Assembly: GCF_008014675.1 (NCBI RefSeq) | Contig: NZ_VOXD01000017.1 | Location: 62,001 to 126,000, forward strand | DNA: 64,000 bases | Direction of reading: 5' to 3' | From: Neolewinella aurantiaca | GTDB lineage: Bacteria > Bacteroidota > Bacteroidia > Chitinophagales > Saprospiraceae | In this document: piece after piece, positions 44,001-53,225 of the stretch | Layout: each line of letters starts with the position of its first letter | How positions within the stretch are numbered: the stretch's first letter is position 1 | The notes under the pieces: model-generated | Seen by the model: only the letters and a program-made list of their open reading frames with translations | Told to the model about the DNA's origin: nothing | Databases searched by the model: none | Made by a program: the position numbers and the translations under genes

Positions 44001-47000
44001 TCTCCCTGATCAATACTCAAATTTGGATCAATACCATCTACTTGCCGGTAGCCTCCGGCTGTTCCGTCCTGCTCTTCTGCATCCGAAAAATAGAGTTGGC
44101 TATTAGATTGCCCGGGGCTGTAATAGGTTACTCCTCCAGCAGTAAATTCGGTCATTCCATTCAGAGTGGAATCCGGTTCGACGGGAAAGGTGGCTCCGGT
44201 AATATCTTCCCATTCAGCTCCTCCTGCGTAGACGAAGGGAGGTGGCACAGTGGAAGCCAGGTTCTCCAGGCCAATTATTGGTCGAAATTCGTTCGCAAAC
44301 CAGCCAGGGGGAGGGTTAGGGATTTTAAATACGTGTTCGATTACGGCACCACATGGCTCGTAGGTGATTTGTGAATTCCCCACAATTTCAGGCTCCCAAA
44401 AGCTGTAGAGAGCATTGCTTTGACAGTTGTCAGAAATACGTGTATTGGGGGTTGTGATATTTTGGCGGCTAAAAGCGGTTCCAACCGGAATAATTGAAGG
44501 CTGCAGCTCTGTTCCCGCCGTGGGATCAAAGCCCGGATTAGCGATAACCGGCACCTCCCATACAACGGTGACCACATCTCCGTCCTCAAATCCTCCGATC
44601 ATATCTCTGAGAGGGTTTAAACAGTCATCGTTACTAGCCCCACTTCCCCGGTAAGCATTATTATTATCAGTAAAATCAACAATCAAATAGTTACCATCCC
44701 TCCGGTCATCGCCATGATTTGCATTAACCCAAAACCAGGAATCCTGGCCAGGAGGAGTTGGTAATCCCGGGTGGATAGCAACAGTATCACTAGGAGAATT
44801 AGCCCAAATGTACAGCCCCGCATTCGTGCCATTATTGTCTCCCTCATCGTTACAAACTAAGGTTGACACATCCCAGTTTTGACCAGTACCCGGCCGGTCT
44901 ACGGTAATGGTTTGCACCCTTGCGAGTTGTCCATTCCAGAGAGAGCGCACACGATTCATATTATTGACTCCTCCTGTAGTTTCGTGCCTCACATCAAAAC
45001 GCAAAATTGAGTTAGCAATATTTAAAGGAACAGCATTGAGGACTTCGTACTCTGCTCTGACCACCATGGTATCTCCGGGCAAAAACCGCAACATATCGTT
45101 TGGCGAAATGGTGGCGGGGTCAACCTTTGTGTCTAAGCTTTTGTCCGTGTAGCCCAATGACGCACGACTAAGGTTCACCTCTCCCATTATATCACAAGTA
45201 CAACCAACGTCCTGCGGGTCAACGAACATAACGACCTCCCCACATGCTTTTGGCAGTTGACAATCACAGCCTGCGGGGCATTGCTCTATGATACTCGCTG
45301 CACCGCCAAAGTAAATTGGAGGCCTACAATAAGAAGTATCCAGCGTAGAGACCCAGCGCATCGTTATGTCTGTGTTTGGTAGCGGGTTTGGAATCTCTAC
45401 CCGAAGGTACCGGGTAGAAAGAGCCGGATCATCTACAACGGTAATATTTCCGGCGGCAATCGGTGTAAACACCATAGTGTTGGTGTCTCCGATTTCAATA
45501 TTGTCGAACTCCATGTCAAAGGCAATCCGCTCCTCTGAACTTACTGCAAATTGAAAAATGTGGGTTCCTCCACATGTCGCAAAGTTGGTTGGCATGAAAT
45601 TGTAGGTAAACTCCATGTCTACCGAACTGGGCGTATCATCCACACCTCCGATATATCCAATTTGGCCGAAGTTGTAGCCGTTAGTCAGATTAGGCAGGGT
45701 TCCTTCTGCAGCATCGCGGTAAAAGGTAAACCCGGCAGTGCTCTCGTACCCTACTACTGGTGAGTTGGTGATATTAGCAGACTGAGCAAAAGAAGTACCA
45801 CAGTAACGCTCCCCTTCGATACGAACAGAAGATATCTGACAACTGGAAGCCACACAGCCCTGTAAAACATCAGGACACTGAACTGCTAACAACACCTCAA
45901 TATTGATACTCTGGTCTCCGGGCAGGTCATCGTAGAACAGATCACCGTCAACATCATCGATGCCGCCAGCGCCGTCAGGGTCTGCGGTAAGGCCGGTAAA
46001 ATCAATACTTATCTGGTTTCCGGTAGAGTAACCAATTGCACTGCTCGGCAACGAGTTTCCGTTCACAAGAATGTCCTGTACGATGAGGAAGTTTGAATCA
46101 CAACTGTTAAGCTTCAATACAATGTTTTCGTACAATCCCCGTTCCGGGTCGTTGTTGTTTGATTGGAACTGAATCTGTAGTCTTGCATCCTGGCCACACA
46201 CCTCAGCCCCGTCCAAAAGTGTAACGTTAGCCGTGGCGGTGACTCCAAAGTTAGGGTTGAACTCCATAGTTCCGTCTACCCGGTCCCCTACTCCGGTACA
46301 TACAACGCCCTGGCAAACCTGGTCGACGCCGTAGATAAGGTTGGGCAAGGCCTCGTTCGTACAGGTAGGAATAGTGTAGCAAATCTCTACGGTCAACGTT
46401 TCGTCCTCATCGAAGAAATCATCGGCAGGGCCGGGGTTGCCGTTTGCCATGAAGAAACTGTTGCTGATGTTAGCCGCCAGGCGCGAGGTGCCCGCGTCGT
46501 AATCGTAATCGGTCAGCGGCATACTGTTGACGGTGATGCCGGCAACGCTCAGTATGGATAAGTCCAAACTGTCAACCGTAAAGCGGAGACTGTCCATTTT
46601 GGCGTTAATACCGTCCTGTGAAATATTGAGCGTATGACAACGCTCCTGATCAAGATTGGTAAAATTGAGTTCAGCCGGCTGATTGTTGATATTAACAATT
46701 GGGGCCAGCGCAGCCGATTTGAAAATCTCGCGGGAAAAGCTGTACTCATCACTACAGCGACTGGTGACCGAAGTATTTGGGTCAGTGTAGTTGTAGTTGA
46801 ATTCGGTGAGCATGCTGTAATCTCCGGCAAGGGAAGTACAGTTGGTGCTTATGCCCATGTACACCAGTACCGGATCATCCTGCGTAAGGGTCGGGATGTT
46901 GAAACGGGGAGCCAGTGGGTTACCCGCACTGGTTAGTACAACGGAGCCACTGACATCAGAGGTTACAAAGCCGCCGTACTCAAGACCTCCGCCTAATCTT

Positions 47001-47566
47001 GCAACGATGCCTACGTCGGTCAGCGGTACATCAGAGGTGGTATACACCAGAAACGCAAGTGTATCAGATCCTACACACAACTGAAGTTCGTTGAGTGTGG
47101 GGTAACCGATTACGTCGTTGAGCGGAACGGCTCTCACTGAGACATCGCTTCCGCCGTTCACAACGCTGGTTGTTGGTGGAATGAGGGATTGTTTACCCAC
47201 GGCCTTCGCCCGGGGAGCGGCGCTCAGGGAAAAGGCAGATAACATGGCTAAGTCGCGCGGCTCACTTTCCGAACCGCTTTCTTCGGCCAGGTAGGTATCC
47301 AGAGAGACCAAAGGCCGAGTGAAGAACACCATAGGAGCCTCGCCTCCCTGTTCGGATATTCTGTGAAGGTACTGCGAACGCTGTTCCGGAGTTGCCGTAC
47401 CATATTGTTCGTGATAAAAGTTGGCGAGCAAGCTTTTGGGGCTAACGCGCTCGGCGCTTAGGTTACCAAGAGATAATAGAAAAAGGCCGAAGAGGAAGGC
47501 AAAAATAATTGCTCTTTTCTCCCCTGCATGAGACACCCCAGAGGGAGTCCGTCCAAACAAACACAT
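41045..47566 (-). CDS. Giant secreted beta-domain protein, paralogue 1
   Basis: 2173 residues from ATG 47566, with an N-terminal signal peptide (AFLFGLFLLSLGNLSA) after a basic stretch; an in-frame TTG at 47602 is less likely. It has the same modular plan as paralogue 2: an N-terminal region with LEYGGFVTSDV, Cys-rich modules, DGDLFYDDLPGDQSI, PAGCDCQLPKACG, a DUF11-like middle, and a tail ending VLLVDCGSFPWDGGN. No T9SS C-terminal domain is recognised. Asp/Asn-rich loops (DDNGQLDDYDP) look calcium-binding. Tandem duplication is the simplest origin. The role is unknown. Confidence 0.85.
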   Translation of the reverse strand: MCLFGRTPSGVSHAGEKRAIIFAFLFGLFLLSLGNLSAERVSPKSLLANFYHEQYGTATPEQRSQYLHRISEQGGEAPMVFFTRPLVSLDTYLAEESGSESEPRDLAMLSAFSLSAAPRAKAVGKQSLIPPTTSVVNGGSDVSVRAVPLNDVIGYPTLNELQLCVGSDTLAFLVYTTSDVPLTDVGIVARLGGGLEYGGFVTSDVSGSVVLTSAGNPLAPRFNIPTLTQDDPVLVYMGISTNCTSLAGDYSMLTEFNYNYTDPNTSVTSRCSDEYSFSREIFKSAALAPIVNINNQPAELNFTNLDQERCHTLNISQDGINAKMDSLRFTVDSLDLSILSVAGITVNSMPLTDYDYDAGTSRLAANISNSFFMANGNPGPADDFFDEDETLTVEICYTIPTCTNEALPNLIYGVDQVCQGVVCTGVGDRVDGTMEFNPNFGVTATANVTLLDGAEVCGQDARLQIQFQSNNNDPERGLYENIVLKLNSCDSNFLIVQDILVNGNSLPSSAIGYSTGNQISIDFTGLTADPDGAGGIDDVDGDLFYDDLPGDQSINIEVLLAVQCPDVLQGCVASSCQISSVRIEGERYCGTSFAQSANITNSPVVGYESTAGFTFYRDAAEGTLPNLTNGYNFGQIGYIGGVDDTPSSVDMEFTYNFMPTNFATCGGTHIFQFAVSSEERIAFDMEFDNIEIGDTNTMVFTPIAAGNITVVDDPALSTRYLRVEIPNPLPNTDITMRWVSTLDTSYCRPPIYFGGAASIIEQCPAGCDCQLPKACGEVVMFVDPQDVGCTCDIMGEVNLSRASLGYTDKSLDTKVDPATISPNDMLRFLPGDTMVVRAEYEVLNAVPLNIANSILRFDVRHETTGGVNNMNRVRSLWNGQLARVQTITVDRPGTGQNWDVSTLVCNDEGDNNGTNAGLYIWANSPSDTVAIHPGLPTPPGQDSWFWVNANHGDDRRDGNYLIVDFTDNNNAYRGSGASNDDCLNPLRDMIGGFEDGDVVTVVWEVPVIANPGFDPTAGTELQPSIIPVGTAFSRQNITTPNTRISDNCQSNALYSFWEPEIVGNSQITYEPCGAVIEHVFKIPNPPPGWFANEFRPIIGLENLASTVPPPFVYAGGAEWEDITGATFPVEPDSTLNGMTEFTAGGVTYYSPGQSNSQLYFSDAEEQDGTAGGYRQVDGIDPNLSIDQGDNDFTRIGGTFRPLSVGLDQVDSLIFRIPISQVCSDDVDDSGLELLYYASYLTLPEYNNPSGPFLCNNNNNANAAYYWNDGVPCSGAYFDFGSRDTANVHRFPARNGIDYLSSGTIVTLPSLTSSISMSLLGDEPAGNEVNRFTLMAGGGATPLPDVVVAISVPSTVELIDVVDVNSGASLTATPVAITTDSTIYSVLVTNSMAPGTDIPIDIFTELLLCPSQLLDPLSVPVPRVCLSATAGGCVDAEVSAIISGGAGACRSTSICYEYVGDASDIQLEMEVVPEVATLCDEIIYYTRIKNVRNGILFNPSLEVLFPPGVTPVAGSWEYAYPGADDFDNLTWETITTPPDNPFGTYHRFDDVGDFVVQIDTAGLPGISAPNDGNELAVRVTVVTNCEDFVSGRRAFSRTISYDGCGQDVRALDYSETYIVPEANPVNFPRFLVVADPVDVNCGVTADTLAFTALALQGAGETENATMCITLPEDLTYSGTLNFVAPTGFVPANLTSTTEGTETQVCFDIPDGIGIGQFLEVYMLVDVSSDATCGELEIGTDISSVVMDVPCSTGPDCDINVNNSLNNELYINIVPPLETVELEASVACDSDPDNVTYDYNIEVANFGDDLNTTATISLYRDIDDNGQLDDYDPLLDTDMQALVVTTDEMATLSGTLSAANEISCPAILVVDYGSGCGCDRETLPIQNPEPTFVVELDGPVYLCPGDELVLDVCSDFELALSPVAGGTITMSGNTATIAINDGFGETEPVILGVTGGAGSCPIASNLNIYQLPDLEIGPYASTAVCLDGVTQLDMMLPTEWEDGADISWSPTTYLSDPTSPTPEIENPAAPLTYTITASFNDGECSTEAEFPISVIDFQAEIAVMETAICKTASLMLASLDASINPSELGGYWQTDGDGTFNDTDADADPSTGDFPSSTTYTPGPEDLENLSFTLTLRTDDPSLIVGPSACAIGVDELQIIVLLVDCGSFPWDGGN

Positions 47567-47710
47567 ATTACGGTCTTTTAAATCACGAGAAAAGCCGTAC
47601 AACCTACTGATTATATACCAATTATGTCATTCATTTCAGCTGCCAGGCAACACAAAGATAGTTTTTACATAGCATGTAGTCTACATTTTCCGCCAGACAA
47701 CCACAAAGTG

Positions 47711-47744
47711 AAAATCCCGGCCACCAATTTTGGCAGCCGGGATT
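47711..47744 (-). terminator. Terminator-like hairpin after nrdA
   Basis: AATCCCGGC with a near-complementary arm GCCGGGATT and inner TGCCA/TGG pairs, ending in TTTTC on the minus strand, 34 bp after the nrdA stop. The T-run is short. Confidence 0.65.
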
Positions 47745-47777
47745 AATGATCTTACCCTGAATGAGGCACTTCGTCGT

Positions 47778-50303
47778 TTAGGCGGAGCAGGAGATGCAAT
47801 CCGGATCGTCCAGACTACAAGACTTCCCGACGTTCTCTACGTCAGCGGCACTCAGTTCGTCGAAACCGTTTGCACTGGCGGCGGCCTTTGCTCCAGCAGC
47901 CTTTACCTGCGGGATTTCAGCAACGGTAGTCGCAGCAGTACTTTGCTCCTTCTCCCCCTGCACTGCACCTGCGTCTGCGCCCTTATGAACTTTAGCTTTT
48001 ACTTCGCCACTTCCCTCTTCGCTCTGCTTGCCCAGTTTGGATTTGTCGACCGTGAACTGAATAGCATCCCGCGCAGCTTTCGTACGGAGGTAGTACATGC
48101 CTGTTTTCAGGCCCTTACTCCAGGCGTAGAAGTGCATGCTCGAGAGCTTACCGAAGTTCACGTTCTCGACAAACAGGTTCATACTCTGGCTCTGACAGAT
48201 GAATGCGCCCCGGTCAGCGGCCATATCGATGACGACCTTCTGGCTGATCTCCCATACCGTTTTGTAGAGGTCGCGCAGGTGCTGTGGAACATCATCGAAG
48301 TCTGCGATCGAGCCATTGCTGGCCATCAGGCGGTTCCGCATTCCGTTGTCCCAGAGGCCAAGGCCGATAAGGTCGTGCAGCAGGTGCTTGTTGACCACCA
48401 CGAATTCTCCGGAGAGGGTACGGCGGGTGTACATGTTTGAGCTGTACGCCTCGAAACACTCGTTGTTACCGAGTATCTGGCTGGTAGAAGCCGTCGGCAT
48501 CGGAGCGATGAGCAGTGAGTTGCGCATGCCGTATTTGGCAAGGTCCTCTTTGAGGCCCGCCCAGTCCCAGCGGTCTGAAGGGGTGACTCCCCAAAGGTCG
48601 TACTGCAGTTCTCCCTTACTGGCCGGCGAGCCGGGGTAGCTTTCGTAGTGGCCGTACTCTTTGGCCAGCGCGATGGATTCGGTACAGGCAGCGAAGTACA
48701 TTGCTTCGAAGATGTCTTTGTTCATCTGGCGCGCTTCTTCCGAGTCGAACGGCATCCGCATCATAATGAAAGCATCCGCAAGGCCCTGAACACCAAGACC
48801 AATCGGGCGGTGCTTCATGTTGGAGTTGCGTGCCTCCTCAATCGGGTAGTAGTTCTGATCGATAACTTTGTTGAGGTTACGGGTAACTACGCGGGTTACT
48901 TCAACCAGACGATCGAAATCATACGTTTTGTCCTCTTTTACGTACTTGGGCAGCGCGAGACTGGCCAGGTTACACACGGCCACCTCATCGGGGCTGGTGT
49001 ACTCCATGATCTCGGTACACAGGTTGGAACTGCGGATGGTACCGAGGTTCTGCTGGTTCGACTTCTTATTGGCTGCATCTTTGTACAGGATGTAGGGCGT
49101 TCCGGTTTCGATCTGGCTGTCCAGAATAGCAAACCACAGGTCCTGTGCTTTAACCTGCTTGCGGGCTTTTCCTTCTTCTTCGTACTGGTGGTAAAGTGCT
49201 TCGAATTCACCTCCGTAAGCATCAAACAGACCGGGCGCTTCGTTGGGGTCAAAGAGGCTCCACATAGCGTCGTCCTTCACGCGCTGCATGAACAGGTCGT
49301 TCATCCACAGTGCGTAGAAAAGGTCACGGGCACGCATCTCTTCCTTACCGTGGTTTTTCTTGAGGTCCAGGAAATCGAAGATGTCGGCGTGCCAGGGTTC
49401 CAGATACACAGCGAATGCACCTTTACGCTTTCCGCCGCCCTGATCGACGTAGCGGGCTGTGTCGTTGAACACCTTCAGCATCGGCACGATACCGTTAGAC
49501 GTTCCGCCCGTTCCTTTGATGTAAGACCCGGTGGCACGAACGTTGTGGATGCTGAGGCCGATGCCTCCGGCAGCCTGGCTGATGCGGGCACAACGGCGAA
49601 GTGTTTCAAAAATACCCTCGATGCTATCGTCCGTCATACTGAGCAGGAAGCAAGAGCTCATCTGAGGCTTGGGCGTCCCCGAATTAAACAGCGTAGGCGT
49701 AGCGTGAATGAACCACTTTTCACTCATCAACTGGTAAGTCTGGATGGCAGACTCGATGTCCTCCTGATGAATGCCTACCGAAACGCGCATCAGCATCTGC
49801 TGAGGGCGCTCCACCACTGCACCGTCCATACGCATGAGGTAACTGCGCTCCAGGGTCTTATATCCGAAGTAGTCGAACTCGAAGTCGCGGTCGTAGATGA
49901 TTGCAGCATCCAGCCGGGCCTTATTCTTGCGGATCACCTGCATGGTTTCCTCTCCGATCAGGCCGGCGGCATCGCCGGTCTTTGGGTCGACGTAGTTATA
50001 GAGTGCCTCCATAGTGTTGGAGAAACTCTTGTCGGTTTCTTTGTGCAGGTTAGAGATTGCGATCCGGGCAGCAAGCTGGGCGTAATCCGGGTGAACGGTA
50101 CTCATGCTGGCCGCGGTTTCTGCGGCGAGGTTGTCGAGTTCTACGGTGGTAACACCATCGTACAGGCCCTGAATGACCTTTTTGGTTACGTTGATGTGAT
50201 CAACGAAGTTCTCGTCGAGCCCGTAACACAGTTTCTTGATGCGGGCGGTAATTTTATCGAAGGAGACGTTTTCCGGCCGTCCGGAACGTTTGATGACTTT
50301 CAT
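47778..50303 (-). CDS. nrdA: Ribonucleoside-diphosphate reductase, alpha subunit (class Ia)
   Basis: 841 residues; makes deoxynucleotides from ribonucleoside diphosphates with NrdB. An N-terminal ATP-cone ([18 protein letters not shown]) is followed by the catalytic barrel with [17 protein letters not shown] and [11 protein letters not shown], and the C-terminal thiol relay DPDCISC. Between the barrel and that tail is an unusually Ala/Lys/Glu-rich linker of about 70 residues, part of it encoded by an antisense copy of the dispersed repeat (GADAGAV). nrdB lies upstream on the same strand, separated by a strong hairpin. Confidence 0.96.
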   Translation of the reverse strand: MKVIKRSGRPENVSFDKITARIKKLCYGLDENFVDHINVTKKVIQGLYDGVTTVELDNLAAETAASMSTVHPDYAQLAARIAISNLHKETDKSFSNTMEALYNYVDPKTGDAAGLIGEETMQVIRKNKARLDAAIIYDRDFEFDYFGYKTLERSYLMRMDGAVVERPQQMLMRVSVGIHQEDIESAIQTYQLMSEKWFIHATPTLFNSGTPKPQMSSCFLLSMTDDSIEGIFETLRRCARISQAAGGIGLSIHNVRATGSYIKGTGGTSNGIVPMLKVFNDTARYVDQGGGKRKGAFAVYLEPWHADIFDFLDLKKNHGKEEMRARDLFYALWMNDLFMQRVKDDAMWSLFDPNEAPGLFDAYGGEFEALYHQYEEEGKARKQVKAQDLWFAILDSQIETGTPYILYKDAANKKSNQQNLGTIRSSNLCTEIMEYTSPDEVAVCNLASLALPKYVKEDKTYDFDRLVEVTRVVTRNLNKVIDQNYYPIEEARNSNMKHRPIGLGVQGLADAFIMMRMPFDSEEARQMNKDIFEAMYFAACTESIALAKEYGHYESYPGSPASKGELQYDLWGVTPSDRWDWAGLKEDLAKYGMRNSLLIAPMPTASTSQILGNNECFEAYSSNMYTRRTLSGEFVVVNKHLLHDLIGLGLWDNGMRNRLMASNGSIADFDDVPQHLRDLYKTVWEISQKVVIDMAADRGAFICQSQSMNLFVENVNFGKLSSMHFYAWSKGLKTGMYYLRTKAARDAIQFTVDKSKLGKQSEEGSGEVKAKVHKGADAGAVQGEKEQSTAATTVAEIPQVKAAGAKAAASANGFDELSAADVENVGKSCSLDDPDCISCSA
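47964..47981 (+). repeat. Dispersed repeat copy in the nrdA C-terminal linker
   Basis: TGCACCTGCG-tct-GCGCC, perfect core, antisense to nrdA, within the flexible linker before the C-terminal cysteines. Confidence 0.85.
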
Positions 50304-50335
50304 GGTGAGGTGATGTATTAGATAGGCGGCTTATG

Positions 50336-50353
50336 GGCGGGGCCGCGGGTACA
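50336..50353 (-). repeat. Degenerate dispersed repeat copy upstream of nrdA
   Basis: The minus strand reads TGTACCCGCG-gcc-CCGCC, three mismatches. It lies 32 bp before the nrdA ATG and points towards it. Confidence 0.45.
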
Positions 50354-50390
50354 TTGAAGGGTTGAGGGAGCAAGGTTTGAACGGGTCGAT

Positions 50391-50457
50391 GCGCTCTCAG
50401 ATCGCAAGCGGTCCCTGCGCCCGGAGAACAAAAGGACCGTTTGCGCTCGGAGAGCGC
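50391..50457. repeat. Long hairpin between nrdB and nrdA
   Basis: 24-bp arms (50391-50414 and 50434-50457) pair with three mismatches around a 19-nt loop. It begins 9 bp after the nrdB stop and could stabilise or partly terminate the nrdB message ahead of nrdA. Confidence 0.75.
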
Positions 50458-50466
50458 GGTAACCTG

Positions 50467-51444
50467 CTAGAAGTCTTCGTCGAGCGAGAACGTCTGTTTG
50501 TCACGGTCGGAAGTAACACCAGCTTTCTGGTACTCGCCCACCCGCTTTTCGAAGAAGTTGGTTTTGCCCTGCAGGTTGATCATATCCATCCAGGGGAAGG
50601 GGTTTTCTACGTTCCAGACCTTTTCCTCGCCCAGCTCAGACAGGAGACGGTCAGCGACGAATTCGATGTACTGGCACATCATGTCGGAGTTCATACCGAT
50701 GAGGTTCACAGGCAATGAGTCAGACACGAACTCTTTTTCGATGGCAACGGCGTCTTTGATGATGCCGGTTACTACACCAGGAGCCAGTTTATTGACGATG
50801 TGGTTGTTGTAAAGCAGACAGGCGAAGTCGCAGTGCATGCCCTCATCACGGCTGATCAGTTCGTTACTGAACGTAAGCCCTGGCATCAGGCCCCGCTTTT
50901 TCAGCCAGAAGATGGAACAGAAAGAACCGGAGAAGAAGATTCCTTCTACCGCCGCGAAGGCAATGATCCGTTCTGCAAAGGTGCCATTGTCGATCCAGCG
51001 CAATGCCCATTCAGCCTTCTTGGTCACGCAAGGCATCGTTTCGATAGCGTTGAAGAGGTAGTCCTTCTCTTTAGGATCACTGATGTAAGTGTCAATTAGA
51101 AGGGAGTAGGTTTCCGAATGGATGTTCTCCATCATGATCTGGAAACCGTAGAAGAATTTAGCTTCTGTGTACTGAACCTCGGCAACGAAATTTTCGGCCA
51201 GGTTTTCGTTTACGATACCATCACTGGCCGCGAAAAACGCAAGTACGTGCTTGATGAAGTGGCGTTCGTTGTCGTTAAGCTTGTTGTTCCAGTCATTTAG
51301 ATCCGCCGAAAGGTCAATTTCCTCGGCTGTCCAAAAACAAGCCTCATTGTCTTTGTAGTATTTCCAAATATCGTCGTGCTCAATAGGGAAGAGTACGAAT
51401 CGGCCTTCATTTTCGGCAAGGATTGGTTCTAGTTTAGCATTCAT
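50467..51444 (-). CDS. nrdB: Ribonucleoside-diphosphate reductase, beta subunit (class Ia)
   Basis: A 325-residue ferritin-like subunit holding the diiron site and tyrosyl radical. Helices carry [20 protein letters not shown], the segment [20 protein letters not shown], whose Tyr after HSET matches the radical tyrosine of eukaryote-like R2 proteins, and [13 protein letters not shown] with iron ligands. It ends in TFSLDEDF, the C-terminal peptide that docks to NrdA. It precedes nrdA on the same strand (163-bp gap). DnaA boxes lie 350-480 bp upstream. Confidence 0.96.
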   Translation of the reverse strand: MNAKLEPILAENEGRFVLFPIEHDDIWKYYKDNEACFWTAEEIDLSADLNDWNNKLNDNERHFIKHVLAFFAASDGIVNENLAENFVAEVQYTEAKFFYGFQIMMENIHSETYSLLIDTYISDPKEKDYLFNAIETMPCVTKKAEWALRWIDNGTFAERIIAFAAVEGIFFSGSFCSIFWLKKRGLMPGLTFSNELISRDEGMHCDFACLLYNNHIVNKLAPGVVTGIIKDAVAIEKEFVSDSLPVNLIGMNSDMMCQYIEFVADRLLSELGEEKVWNVENPFPWMDMINLQGKTNFFEKRVGEYQKAGVTSDRDKQTFSLDEDF

Positions 51445-51794
51445 AAGTAAGAGAAGAAGTAAAGTAAATAATCGAATTAGGGAATAAAGGGCTTGTGAAT
51501 TGGTAACAGTAAGCTGGTCCTCATGGCCGTCGGCGCCTCGCTTACTTCAATACCGGAGGCCGGAAAGAAGTAAGAAAATCAGTAAACCGAGGTCGTGAGA
51601 AAGAAAGTATGGTTGTAGAGGCCTGCACTTTTAAGCAGTCGCCAACCAAGGGACACCCAATTTCAGTAGAGGGAATAAATGTCGCCTTAGCCTAAGTGGT
51701 ATCAGTAAGTTGAAAGCACAAAGAAAAAATAATTTGTTGTTTTCCTTCGTGCGGCTGCTAAGGTAAACCAAATATTAAGAGGTTTTCACTCAAG

Positions 51795-51923
51795 TTTTCC
51801 ACACACTGTGGATAAACAAGCACTTTCTGCTGAAAACCAACCAATTAACAATTAATCCTAATTTATCCACAATGTGGATAACCCAAAAAGACATGTGGAA
51901 AAAGTGACTATTCATGTGGAAAA
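51795..51923. promoter_or_regulatory. Cluster of DnaA boxes (candidate oriC or nrd regulatory region)
   Basis: Perfect TTATCCACA boxes: 51807-51815 (minus), 51863-51871 (plus), 51873-51881 (minus). One-mismatch boxes (TTTTCCACA): 51795-51803 (plus), 51894-51902 and 51915-51923 (minus). The central pair forms TTATCCACAATGTGGATAA. AT-rich sequence lies on both sides. Six boxes in 129 bp is origin-like. DnaA also controls nrdAB in E. coli, so a regulatory role is the alternative. Confidence 0.7.
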
Positions 51924-52116
51924 CAAAGGCGTCCACATCACCAATAGAGAACATTGAGCTTTTCCGTACGTGTTTCCACCTGATTACAGGCTGGTTATAA
52001 AACATCTTTTACAGCTATTGGTACAGTCGTGCCGTGAGCTACGGGCGGCCTGTAATTTTACGTTCAGCGGATAATTTCCCGGTCACTGACATAGCAATAT
52101 CTGAACCTGAGATAAA

Positions 52117-52153
52117 AAAGCAGCCCCTGTTGCAAATGCGACAGGGGCTGCTT
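52117..52153 (-). terminator. Rho-independent terminator of tsf
   Basis: A perfect 11-bp hairpin GCAGCCCCTGT/ACAGGGGCTGC with a 10-nt loop, followed on the minus strand by six Ts, 41 bp after the tsf stop. It ends the ribosomal operon. Confidence 0.92.
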
Positions 52154-52192
52154 CAAGTTGGAGTTGGTTACTCCGGTCGGATCAGTTCCGGA

Positions 52193-53023
52193 TTATACCA
52201 GTGTAACGTGCTTGAAGCTCGTAGCCTTGAGTCCTTTATCAGAACTGTCGAGGTACTGGGCAACGGTCTTCTTATTGTCCTTTACGAACATCTGGTTAAC
52301 CAGGGTATTCTCCTTGAAGAACTTGTTGAGCTTACCCATAGCGATCTTTTCGATCATTGCTTCGGGCTTGCCTTCCTGACGAGCAAGGTCTTTACCGATT
52401 TCGATCTCGGTTTCGATAACCTTAGCGTCAACACCGTCTTTATCGAGAGCAACCGGCTTCATCGCAGCAACCTGCATAGCTACGTCGCGGCCTGCATCGT
52501 AAGCAGCGTCGCTGTTCTGGCTGAGACCAACGAGAACACCGGCGCGGTTACCAGAGTGGATGTACTCAGCAACGAGAGGAGCCTCAATCTGCTCGTAAGC
52601 AGTAATGTTGATCTTTTCGTTGATCTTACCTACCATCTCAGTTACTTTGTCCTGGATAGAAAGGTCACCTTCCATTGGCAGTGCCATCAGAGCGTTCAGA
52701 TCAGCTGGCTTGTTGGCCAGAGCAATGTCAGCAACTTTGTGAGCGAACGCAACGAAGTCATCGTTCTTAGAAACGAAGTCGGTCTCAGAGCTTAGGCGGA
52801 TGATGATGCCATAGTTCTTAGCGTCATTGATCTTAGCGATCACTGCGCCTTCATTGGCATCACGGTCTCCACGCTTAGCAGCAACCTTCTCACCGCGCTT
52901 GCGGAGGACCTCGATGGCTTTGTCGAAATCACCGTCGGCTTCGGCCAGGGCTTTCTTACAATCCATCATTCCGGAACCGGTCATGTCCCGTAGTTTCTTT
53001 ACGTCTTGGGCGGAAATTGCCAT
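52193..53023 (-). CDS. tsf: Elongation factor Ts
   Basis: 276 residues; the nucleotide-exchange factor for EF-Tu. It shows the N-terminal UBA-like helices (VKKLRDMTGSGMMDCKKAL), the core motif LSSETDFVSKNDDF, and the repeated subdomain with VGLSQNSDA. It is the last gene of rplM-rpsI-rpsB-tsf, 202 bp after rpsB across a nested inverted repeat, and ends at a strong terminator. Confidence 0.97.
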   Translation of the reverse strand: MAISAQDVKKLRDMTGSGMMDCKKALAEADGDFDKAIEVLRKRGEKVAAKRGDRDANEGAVIAKINDAKNYGIIIRLSSETDFVSKNDDFVAFAHKVADIALANKPADLNALMALPMEGDLSIQDKVTEMVGKINEKINITAYEQIEAPLVAEYIHSGNRAGVLVGLSQNSDAAYDAGRDVAMQVAAMKPVALDKDGVDAKVIETEIEIGKDLARQEGKPEAMIEKIAMGKLNKFFKENTLVNQMFVKDNKKTVAQYLDSSDKGLKATSFKHVTLV

Positions 53024-53100
53024 AGCGTTTTTATTTTATTGTTTTCTTTTTGATTTTGGGTGGTGGGCCTGGGATTTGTCTCTTCGCCCGTTCAGAGAGC

Positions 53101-53217
53101 GTAGTGGGTAGCATGTAGTTGGTAGTGCTCCGTGGGTTAGCTTTCCTACGCTTGTTCACCTTAAATAAACAAGCGCAGTGAAACATAACAACGGCAGCAC
53201 TACCTACTACCCACTAC
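53101..53217. repeat. Nested inverted repeats between rpsB and tsf
   Basis: An outer imperfect stem (53101-53129 with 53196-53217, GTAGTGGGTAG..GGTAGTGCT against its complement) encloses a perfect inner stem CGCTTGTT/AACAAGCG (53149-53156/53168-53175). It fills the rpsB-tsf gap and may modulate read-through or mRNA processing. Confidence 0.7.
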
Positions 53218-53225
53218 TTTTCTAT

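Larger units (their letters stand above)
51445..52192. other. Long noncoding region upstream of nrdB
   Basis: 748 bp without a recognisable gene between nrdB and the 3' end of tsf. It contains the DnaA-box cluster (51795-51923), an AT-rich patch (51721-51745) and the tsf terminator. I looked for NrdR-type boxes and did not see a convincing pair. Confidence 0.6.

Noticed and set aside
48648-50321. Long open frame opposite nrdA
   Set aside because: A mirror of the strongly coding nrdA frame; the opposite protein has no recognisable domain.
51445-51560. NrdR boxes before nrdB
   Set aside because: I looked for paired ACAC..TATA..GTGT-like sites and saw none convincing.
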